From an uncultured Oscillospiraceae bacterium (GTDB lineage Bacteria > Bacillota > Clostridia > Oscillospirales > Acutalibacteraceae): a stretch of 6,252 nt of DNA. Within the stretch, counting starts at the first letter, position 1; each line of letters starts with the position of its first letter. The stretch is from assembly GCA_910588415.1 (NCBI GenBank), contig CAJUPK010000140.1, positions 1-6,252 on the forward strand, read 5' to 3'. A model generated the notes under the pieces. It had not been told where the DNA came from and did not search any database. It saw only the letters and a program-made list of their open reading frames with translations. This document shows, piece by piece, positions 1-5,148 of this stretch. A program made the translations under genes and the position numbers.

Positions 1-1337
1 AAGTCCAGGGCCTCGGTGACGGATTTGTCGCAGAAGTCCGCAATGTTTACCCCGCCCACCGTGACGCCCAGGCTCTCGGGGGAGAGGCGCTTGCCGTGGC
101 AGGCGTCGCAGGGCACGGCGTTCATATAGGTCTCGATCTCCGCCTTGATCCAGTTGGAGGAGGTGTCCTTGTACCGGCGTTCCAGATTGGTGATGACCCC
201 TTCAAAGGCGGCCATGTAGTTGCTGCCGTGGCCATACTCGCCCATGCGGGTGAGCTGGATCTTCTCCCCTTTGGTGCCGTAGAGCAGAATGTCAATGATC
301 TCATCCGGCAGTTCGCCAATAGGAGTGTCCAGGGAAAAATGGTAATGCTTGGCCAGGCCCTCCATGTACATGGAGGCAATGGTGCTGCCCTCCATGGCCC
401 AGCCGCTGGCCTTGAGCCCCCCTTTCCGGATGGAGAGTTTTTTGTCCGGAATAATGTTCTGGGGGTCTATGCGCATGAACACCCCCAGGCCCGTACACTT
501 TTTGCAGGCCCCAAAGGGGTTGTTGAAGGAGAACATCCGGGGGGTCAGCTCGTCCACGCTGACCCCGTGCTCTGGGCAGGCGTAGTTTTGGGAGAAGGTG
601 ATGTCCTCCCCGTCTATGACATTGATGATTACCATGCCGCCTGTAAGCCCGGCGGCCACTTCAATGGAATCTGCCAGGCGGGAGCGGATGTCCGCCTTCA
701 CGGCCAGCCGGTCCACCACGATCTCAATGGTGTGCTTTTGGTTCTTGTTCAGCTGGATGGGCTCGTTCAGGTCGTACAGGAGGCCGTCTACCCGGGCGCG
801 GACAAAGCCGGATTTGCGGGCCGCGTCAAACTCCTTTACATGCTCGCCCTTGCGGCCCCGCACCACAGGGGCCAGCACCTGGATTCTGGTTTTCTCCTCC
901 AGGGCCAGCACCTGGTCCACAATCTGGTCAATGGTCTGCTGCTTGATTTCCCGGCCGCACTTGGGGCAGTGGGGGATGCCGATGCGGGCGTACAGCAGGC
1001 GCAGGTAGTCGTAAATCTCGGTGACAGTGCCCACCGTGGACCGGGGATTTTTGGAGGTGGTCTTCTGGTCAATGGAGATGGCCGGGGACAGGCCGTCAAT
1101 CTTGTCCACGTCCGGCTTCTCCATCTGGCCCAAAAACATCCGGGCATAGGAGGAAAGGCTCTCCACATACCGGCGCTGCCCTTCGGCATAGATGGTGTCA
1201 AAGGCCAGGGAGGACTTTCCCGAGCCGGACAGGCCCGTAAGCACCACCAGCTTGTCCCGGGGAATGGTCACGTCGATATTTTTCAGGTTGTGCTCACGGG
1301 CGCCGCGTACTTCTATTTTGTCTAGGCTCATTGGCAT
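1..1337 (-). CDS. uvrA: UvrA, excinuclease ABC subunit A (N-terminal 445 residues; gene runs off the left edge)
   Basis: UvrA is the DNA-damage sensor ATPase of nucleotide excision repair; as a dimer it loads UvrB at lesions in the cytoplasm. The reading frame is open to the window edge, so about half of the usual ~940 residues is present. It opens with the UvrA N-terminus (EVRGAREHNLKNI, residues 9-21) and Walker A GLSGSGKS at 35-42, followed by the conserved RRYVESLSSYARMFLGQM (55-72) and KNPRSTVGTVTEIYDYLRLL (96-115). A CPKC pair lies at 124-127. The zinc module linked to the signature region is C254-P-E-H257 ... C278-K-K-C281, with His where Cys is common, around PRMFSFNNPFGAC (266-278). 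A further C410-xx-C413 precedes GKRLSPESLGV. I chose the ATG at 1337 because AAAGG lies 7 nt upstream; the in-frame ATG at 1331 would be 13 nt away. It is the last gene of the cluster, 69 nt after a GNAT gene. Identity is certain from sequence. Confidence 0.98.
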   Translation of the reverse strand, partial: MPMSLDKIEVRGAREHNLKNIDVTIPRDKLVVLTGLSGSGKSSLAFDTIYAEGQRRYVESLSSYARMFLGQMEKPDVDKIDGLSPAISIDQKTTSKNPRSTVGTVTEIYDYLRLLYARIGIPHCPKCGREIKQQTIDQIVDQVLALEEKTRIQVLAPVVRGRKGEHVKEFDAARKSGFVRARVDGLLYDLNEPIQLNKNQKHTIEIVVDRLAVKADIRSRLADSIEVAAGLTGGMVIINVIDGEDITFSQNYACPEHGVSVDELTPRMFSFNNPFGACKKCTGLGVFMRIDPQNIIPDKKLSIRKGGLKASGWAMEGSTIASMYMEGLAKHYHFSLDTPIGELPDEIIDILLYGTKGEKIQLTRMGEYGHGSNYMAAFEGVITNLERRYKDTSSNWIKAEIETYMNAVPCDACHGKRLSPESLGVTVGGVNIADFCDKSVTEALD

Positions 1338-1406
1338 TGTTCATCCTTTGACTTAGTTTTTTTATTTGCCCATCCCCGTCTAGGAGCCGGGCAGCAGGGA
1401 CACAGC
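1338..1406 (-). other. A-rich intergenic leader of uvrA
   Basis: This is the longest non-coding gap of the cluster. Read on the minus strand it holds an imperfect inverted repeat (1393-1367: TGCCC and GGGCA arms, a partly paired inner stem and a 5-nt loop), then an A-rich run (1363-1357), then the uvrA ribosome binding site. The hairpin is followed by A rather than T residues, so it is not an intrinsic terminator in the direction of transcription. I see no convincing -35/-10 pair and no GAAC-N4-GTTC Gram-positive LexA box. It may be only a spacer or a translational enhancer; a weak internal promoter cannot be excluded. Confidence 0.5.
1345..1350 (-). promoter_or_regulatory. Ribosome binding site of uvrA
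   Basis: CAAAGG on the minus strand, 7 nt before the ATG at 1337. The spacing selects this ATG over the in-frame ATG at 1331. A third ATG at 1344 is in a different frame. Confidence 0.7.
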
Positions 1407-1835
1407 TTACAGTGCCTTTTCCATCTGGATGTACAGGCCCTCCTGAAAGATGATGCGAAACCCAAAGGCCTGGTAGAGAGAGACAGCAGGCTCCAGGGAA
1501 ATCCTTGTGTCCAGGTACAGGCTGCGGCAGTTCTGCTCTTTGGCATGGCGCTCCAGCCTTTTCAGCAGCTCCTTCGCAAAGCCCCTACCCCGATAGGCTG
1601 GCCGCACAAACAGCCGCTTGATCTCATCCATCCCGGCTTCTTTTCTCCGGCAGGCAATACATCCCGCGGGAAAGCCGTCTTCATAGGCCACCCAGACATG
1701 CTCGATCTTTTCATCCGCATTGTACCGGGTGTAGTACTGTCTGTCCCTGCCCAAAAAGTCCAGCATGTAATCATCATGCTCGGAAAAAAGCTGTAAAACA
1801 CAGGGGTCTGTTATGCTTTGGGGGGTAATCTCCAT
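1407..1835 (-). CDS. Small GNAT-family N-acetyltransferase
   Basis: A 142-residue single-domain protein, the normal size for a minimal GNAT enzyme, which transfers an acetyl group from acetyl-CoA to an amine on a small molecule or protein. Motif A is visible as EIKRLFVRPAYRGRGFAKEL (71-90), with the acetyl-CoA pyrophosphate-binding R-x-x-G-x-A at R82-G-R-G85-F-A87. Motif B follows as LEPAVSLYQAFGF (114-126), and the C-terminal strand LYIQMEKAL ends the fold. An N-terminal segment with W48-V-A-Y-E-D-G fits beta strands 2-3. Start: ATG at 1835 with TAAGGAG 8 nt upstream, whose TAA is also the stop codon of the preceding gene; this suggests translational coupling. It is not closely related to the two larger GNATs of the cluster, lacking their N-terminal domain. 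The substrate cannot be read from the sequence. Confidence 0.93.
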   Translation of the reverse strand: MEITPQSITDPCVLQLFSEHDDYMLDFLGRDRQYYTRYNADEKIEHVWVAYEDGFPAGCIACRRKEAGMDEIKRLFVRPAYRGRGFAKELLKRLERHAKEQNCRSLYLDTRISLEPAVSLYQAFGFRIIFQEGLYIQMEKAL

Positions 1836-1843
1836 GGGGAGCG

Positions 1844-1850
1844 CTCCTTA
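1844..1850 (-). promoter_or_regulatory. Ribosome binding site fused to the upstream stop codon
   Basis: TAAGGAG on the minus strand. Its first three bases are the stop codon of the nitroreductase-S51 gene, and the rest is the Shine-Dalgarno of the small GNAT gene, 8 nt before its ATG at 1835. Ribosomes terminating here could reinitiate downstream. Confidence 0.8.
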
Positions 1851-2939
1851 TCCAATGATCTCCATTTTCCCGCCCGCGATTTTGACTGCCTGGGCATTGG
1901 TGAGGCGGACGGTCTCTTCCCCGTCCCCTGCCAGAAGGCCGGGCGGCGAGCCAGTCCCGCAGTGTACGGCCAGTCTGTGGGGCAGATAGCCCAGATTGCC
2001 GGGCAGATTCCCTGCCGCGATGATGCTTCCGGCGCTGACCCCCACATAGACCAGGCCCTGCTCCAGCGCTTGGTCCAGAAGCTGGCCAAAGCCGCTGTGC
2101 TTTACCCGGTCCAGCAGATATTCTGTGGAGCCCCCGCAGAAGTATACCGTGTCATAGGCGGACAGCTCCTCTAACCCCATGGACCTGTCCAGGTTAAAGT
2201 CTGTGATGTGCTCTGGCAGGAAGCCCGCCTGCAGCAGGTCGTTCCGGCACTTGGGCAGCACCGCCTTAGCGTCCTGGTCAATGGCAGCGGTGGGGATGAA
2301 CAGCGCCCGGGCCTCTGCCGGGGGCTTGCCCAGCAGCTCCAGGAAGCAGGCCTGCACCAGAGGATTCTCAAAGCCAGCGGAGGTCAGCAGCAGTTTCTTT
2401 GCCTCTGGGTTTTTCTGAAACCCGTTGAACCAGGCCCGCTCTGAGAAGGGCTTTTTAGGGGGCGAGGGCCTGGATTCCTGGGCGGCCCGGCCCACAGGCA
2501 GAAAGCACACCAGCCGGTAGTCCTCCGGCACGCCCAGCACCTGGGCCATTTTCAGGTCGATCCGGTCCTCGTCGGTGATGTGCCCCTCGTACCAGCAGCT
2601 CTCGTAGCCCAGGGCATGGATGGCCAGCAGCATGTTCTCAATCGCCGCCGCATAGTCCTGCACCTGGTAGCACCGGTCCCGGTAGGCCAGGATTTTCTGG
2701 GTCAGCACGCAGATGGCCGCCGGGGCGGTTTGGGCAATAGGCGGGTCAATCACTGCCTTAAGCCGGGCCAACACCTCCGGGTCGTCCACCGCGATGAGAC
2801 TGGTGGTCTGCTTATTGCACCCAGAGGGCGCGGCCAGCCCGGCCTCCATGATTTGCCGCAGATGGGCGCGGGGCACAGGGCCAGGGGCGTAGCGGCCCCG
2901 GTAACTTTTGCGGCTTAAAATCAAATCCATCATATCCAT
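1848..2939 (-). CDS. Nitroreductase-family domain fused to a peptidase S51 (dipeptidase E-like) domain
   Basis: A 363-residue protein of two domains that are usually separate. Residues 1-~174 look like a small FMN-dependent nitroreductase, which reduces nitro groups, quinones or flavins with NAD(P)H: R10-K-S-Y-R14 (flavin-phosphate R-x-S-x-R motif), GLAAPSGCNKQ (34-44), ALGYESCWYEGHI (109-121) and FLPVGRAAQESRPSP (146-160). After a short linker (QKNPEA, 175-180) a second domain starts with KKLLLTSAGFENP (181-193), typical of an S51/class-I-glutaminase-like start but without its Met. It carries FCGGSTEYLL (267-276) and the nucleophile elbow G300-V-S302-A-G-S305; LTNAQAV (346-352) lies near the C-terminus. 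Ser302 is the expected nucleophile and His326 a possible partner. The acidic residue is not obvious, and the tail after Ser302 is 61 residues against roughly 109 in E. coli PepE. Start at 2939: AGGGAG lies 10 nt upstream, and the start overlaps the preceding gene by 10 nt. In-frame Mets at 2933 and 2930 are alternatives. Substrates of both domains are unknown. Confidence 0.88.
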   Translation of the reverse strand: MDMMDLILSRKSYRGRYAPGPVPRAHLRQIMEAGLAAPSGCNKQTTSLIAVDDPEVLARLKAVIDPPIAQTAPAAICVLTQKILAYRDRCYQVQDYAAAIENMLLAIHALGYESCWYEGHITDEDRIDLKMAQVLGVPEDYRLVCFLPVGRAAQESRPSPPKKPFSERAWFNGFQKNPEAKKLLLTSAGFENPLVQACFLELLGKPPAEARALFIPTAAIDQDAKAVLPKCRNDLLQAGFLPEHITDFNLDRSMGLEELSAYDTVYFCGGSTEYLLDRVKHSGFGQLLDQALEQGLVYVGVSAGSIIAAGNLPGNLGYLPHRLAVHCGTGSPPGLLAGDGEETVRLTNAQAVKIAGGKMEIIG

Positions 2940-3712
2940 AAGCTAGGTACTCCCTTCTCTTTCTTCGCCGACACCCACACCGAAGCCGGGCGGAAGCCGC
3001 ACTTCCAGGCAATGTTCTGGGAGTGGAGGTTGCTGAGACTGGTGCCGTAAAAGGGCACGGCCCCCCGGCGCTCCACCTCATAGGCCAAACCCTCCACCAG
3101 CAGGGTGCCCAGGCCCCGGCTCTGGTACTCTGGCAGCACGTCAATGCCCACCTGCCACAGCGTGGGGCTGTCGGCGCTGACCCCGGCCAAAGCGGCAGGC
3201 CTGTCCCCGTCCAGGGCCAGCAGAGCCAGCATATCGGGACGGGCAGGGTTTTCCTCTGATTGGAGAGCATTGGGCCAGCTCTCGTTGGGGTAATAGGCGG
3301 CAATGTCCTCCCGTTCCAGCCACCGCAGGGTCAGCCCTTCCGGAGCTTGGGCCGGACGGAAGTCCCGGGAGGGGAGATAGTGGTGGAAAGTCTGGGTCAG
3401 GGCGAAGCCGCGGGGCTGCAGGATTCCGGCCAGCTTCTGCATCCGGGGAAACTCAAAAAGCCAGTGGGGTTCTTCCGCATCCTTTGACCACTCCTGTAAA
3501 GCGGGCCAAAGGCTTCTGTCTGCCATGATGACAGTTGCCGCGCCCACGGTGATCATCTCAAAAAAAGGCATTTTGTCCGAGTAGGCCCGCCGTCCTGGGT
3601 TTAGGGCAGGGGGAGTTAAAATCACGCCCCCCTCTTGGAAGCGTTCAGGGCTGGTGTTAAAGTCTATTGCCAGCTGTGCAAGGCCCGTGCGCCAAACCGT
3701 TTGCTTATCCAT
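2930..3712 (-). CDS. GNAT-family N-acetyltransferase, two-domain type (paralogue A)
   Basis: A 260-residue protein with a catalytic GNAT domain in its C-terminal half (from about residue 125) and a conserved N-terminal region of unrecognised fold. Motif A is WQVGIDVLPEYQSRGLGTLL (186-205), with the acetyl-CoA loop Q197-S-R-G200-L-G202. Motif B is N228-L-H-S-Q-N-I-A-W-K-C-G-F240. It aligns without a gap over residues 1-240 to the next upstream gene, about 43% identical by my hand count, so the two are tandem duplicates. This copy has a longer, basic C-terminal tail (SAKKEKGVPSLWI). The start at 3712 has AAAGGAG 6 nt upstream. The stop codon overlaps the start of the nitroreductase-S51 gene by 10 nt, so translation is probably coupled. 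The substrate is unknown. The large N-terminal region may bind or select it, as in FR47-like/PF12746-type GNATs; that assignment is tentative. Confidence 0.92.
   Translation of the reverse strand: MDKQTVWRTGLAQLAIDFNTSPERFQEGGVILTPPALNPGRRAYSDKMPFFEMITVGAATVIMADRSLWPALQEWSKDAEEPHWLFEFPRMQKLAGILQPRGFALTQTFHHYLPSRDFRPAQAPEGLTLRWLEREDIAAYYPNESWPNALQSEENPARPDMLALLALDGDRPAALAGVSADSPTLWQVGIDVLPEYQSRGLGTLLVEGLAYEVERRGAVPFYGTSLSNLHSQNIAWKCGFRPASVWVSAKKEKGVPSLWI
2950..2955 (-). promoter_or_regulatory. Ribosome binding site of the nitroreductase-S51 gene
   Basis: AGGGAG on the minus strand, inside the 3' end of GNAT A and 10 nt before the ATG at 2939. In-frame Met codons at 2933 and 2930 would lie 16 and 19 nt away, so 2939 is preferred, although its spacing is already on the long side. 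Confidence 0.6.
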
Positions 3713-3718
3713 ATGTTT

Positions 3719-3725
3719 CTCCTTT
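3719..3725 (-). promoter_or_regulatory. Ribosome binding site of GNAT A
   Basis: AAAGGAG on the minus strand, 6 nt before the ATG at 3712, within the 41-nt gap between the two paralogous GNAT genes. An ATG at 3728 is in another frame and is closed after seven codons. Confidence 0.8.
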
Positions 3726-3753
3726 CATGGCAAAGCTGGGGAAATTCCCGCGG

Positions 3754-4503
3754 CTATGCGTTTGCCTCTATCCAAGCAGGGATAAACCCGCAGCGTACCG
3801 CGATTCTCTGGGAGTGGACATTGCCTGCCGCTGTTCCGTAAAAGGGCAGCTTCCCCTGGTTTTCTATTTCCCGGCTAAGGGCGCTGACCAGCCCGGCCCC
3901 CAGTCCTTTTCCTCTGTATGCTTCCTCCACGTCAATGCCCACCTGCCACATGACCGCTGTGTCCGCCGAGGCCCCGGCTATCCCGGCAACCCGCCCGCCG
4001 TCCAGGGCAGCCAGGGCAATCACGTCCGGCCGGGCCGGGTCATACTGCGGACCCAGGGCCATGGGAAAACGCTGGTTGGGGTAGAACTCCCGGACCGTCT
4101 CTCGGTCAAACCACTGGTACTGAAAGCCCTCTGGCAGGGGAAGCGCCGGAAGGGGCTCGCCAGGGAGGAAAAAGTGTTCTGCGCCCCACAGCTCCCGGCC
4201 ATGTTCCTGCAGCTTCTTGTCCAGAGCCCGCAATGCCGGGAACTCAAACAGCCGGTGGAGCCCGTTCACTTTTCCGGCCAGCTCCTCCACCAGGGGCCGC
4301 AGGCTGGGATCTGCTGAGACCACAACGCTGCTGCCCGTGCCAACCATCAACAGCATGGGGTCTTTACGGATGGTGGCCCTGGCCCCGGACCGGAAAGCGG
4401 CGGGGGTCAGGGTCAGGCCCGGCTGGGTGAAAGCCTCGGGGGCGCAGCCCAATTCCAGAGCCAGCTGGCGGCAAGCAGTCTCAAAGGCCTGGGATTTGTT
4501 CAT
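3754..4503 (-). CDS. GNAT-family N-acetyltransferase, two-domain type (paralogue B)
   Basis: A 249-residue tandem paralogue of the downstream GNAT A, predicted to be a cytoplasmic acetyl-CoA-dependent acyltransferase. The N-terminal region (about 1-120) shares LTPAAFRSG (32-40), SADPSLRP (63-70) and HRLFEFPALRAL (83-94) in whole or part with GNAT A. The catalytic half carries YPNQRFPMAL (141-150), DPARPDVIALAALDGGR (155-171) and motif A WQVGIDVEEAYRGKGLGAGL (186-205), with R197-G-K-G200-L-G202. Motif B is N228-V-H-S-Q-R-I-A-V-R-C-G-F240. The frame is open up to an ATG at 4539, but I start at 4503. AGGAGG lies 6 nt before it, the extra 12 residues would overlap the HD gene, and this start makes the two paralogues align from residue 1 without gaps. 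The C-terminal tail is 9 residues, against 20 in GNAT A. Substrate unknown. Confidence 0.93.
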   Translation of the reverse strand: MNKSQAFETACRQLALELGCAPEAFTQPGLTLTPAAFRSGARATIRKDPMLLMVGTGSSVVVSADPSLRPLVEELAGKVNGLHRLFEFPALRALDKKLQEHGRELWGAEHFFLPGEPLPALPLPEGFQYQWFDRETVREFYPNQRFPMALGPQYDPARPDVIALAALDGGRVAGIAGASADTAVMWQVGIDVEEAYRGKGLGAGLVSALSREIENQGKLPFYGTAAGNVHSQRIAVRCGFIPAWIEANA

Positions 4504-4509
4504 GGCTTT

Positions 4510-4515
4510 CCTCCT
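4510..4515 (-). promoter_or_regulatory. Ribosome binding site of GNAT B
   Basis: A perfect AGGAGG on the minus strand, 6 nt before the ATG at 4503, in the 17-nt gap after the HD gene. It rules against the upstream in-frame ATG at 4539. Confidence 0.85.
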
Positions 4516-4520
4516 GCTGG

Positions 4521-5132
4521 TTATAGATATTTTTTGCACCGCTCAGCCAGTTCCCCCGTGCGCAGCCATTCCCGCAGGGTGGCAAGGCCTGCCTCGTTTC
4601 GGGGACAGGGCAGCCACAGGTGCAGATAACCGGTTTCGCTGTATTTGTCCTTTACATGGGCAATGGTCCGCTGGATGTGCTCTTCGTCGCTCCACTGGGG
4701 CCAGTGGGCTTTGCTGTACTCTATCATGCGGCGGACCACCCGTTCTGGGTCCAGGTCCCGGTCCGCCTCGCTGACAATGCGCCCGTACAGGTTCCGGGGC
4801 GGCTCCTGCCGGGAGGCCCGGTGGTCCTCCACAGCCTCCCGCATGGTCTGCCGCTGCTGGGGGGAAAACCAACGCTCCAGCTCCTTGTCCTCCCACAGCC
4901 ATTGTCCGGAGATGAACTCATGATTCTCCCGGCTGACCCGGATGCCCACATCATGGTAGGCGGCTACCGTATAGACCATGTTGGGGTCCGCGTCCAGCCC
5001 GTCCAGCAGAGCAAAGCTGTTCTCCAAAACTATCCGCACATGCTCAGGCCCATGGGCCCTGTCGTGGGCTTCATAAAGAGGCAGAATATTCTCTTCCACG
5101 TATTCCCGCAGTTCTGGGTCAATGTCCCACAT
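4521..5132 (-). CDS. HD-domain protein, putative metal-dependent phosphohydrolase
   Basis: A 203-residue soluble protein with the HD-superfamily metal-site pattern. AHGPEHVRIV (26-35) gives the first His (H31). AAYHDVGI (57-64) supplies the H60-D61 doublet. H71 in ENHEFISG and H104 in VEDHR are extra ligands of the kind seen in multi-metal HD enzymes, and SEADRD (121-126) supplies the last Asp (D124). Enzymes with this layout cleave phosphate esters of nucleotides or related small molecules; the actual substrate cannot be told here. No membrane segment, signal peptide or partner domain such as GGDEF or RelA/SpoT synthetase is visible. The start at 5132 follows AGAGAGG by 5 nt and leaves a 16-nt gap after uvrB. 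A longer in-frame start at 5240 would overlap the uvrB end by 92 nt and adds an arginine-rich, unconserved-looking leader, so I rejected it. It is co-directional with uvrB and the GNAT genes. Confidence 0.9.
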   Translation of the reverse strand: MWDIDPELREYVEENILPLYEAHDRAHGPEHVRIVLENSFALLDGLDADPNMVYTVAAYHDVGIRVSRENHEFISGQWLWEDKELERWFSPQQRQTMREAVEDHRASRQEPPRNLYGRIVSEADRDLDPERVVRRMIEYSKAHWPQWSDEEHIQRTIAHVKDKYSETGYLHLWLPCPRNEAGLATLREWLRTGELAERCKKYL

Positions 5133-5137
5133 GGCTT

Positions 5138-5144
5138 CCTCTCT
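5138..5144 (-). promoter_or_regulatory. Ribosome binding site of the HD-domain gene
   Basis: AGAGAGG on the minus strand, 5 nt before the ATG at 5132 and just after the uvrB stop codon (5151-5149). A second purine block (AGGG) abuts the stop. Confidence 0.75.
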
Positions 5145-5148
5145 CCCT

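Noticed and set aside
96..1325. A 409-codon open frame on the plus strand
   Set aside because: It lies fully antisense to uvrA, has a low-complexity G/V/H/L-rich composition, no recognisable domain and no ribosome binding site. It is a by-product of codon bias in a G+C-rich gene.
1367..1393. Hairpin next to a T7 run, resembling an intrinsic terminator
   Set aside because: The T run precedes the hairpin on the plus strand and reads as A after it on the minus strand, so neither strand has the stem-then-T order. The stem also contains a mismatch and wobble pairs.
1338..1406. SOS (LexA) box before uvrA
   Set aside because: I looked for GAAC-N4-GTTC in the gap and found none. Any such site would more likely lie before uvrB, outside this window.
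3713..3753. Small palindromes (CCGCGG and a GGGAA/TTCCC repeat) between the two GNAT genes
   Set aside because: Arms are 5 bp or less with almost no loop, and there is no T tract, so they do not support a terminator or operator.
4504..4539. Upstream in-frame ATG at 4539 for GNAT B
   Set aside because: It would overlap the end of the HD gene, lacks a good ribosome binding site, and breaks the residue-for-residue alignment with GNAT A that the 4503 start gives.
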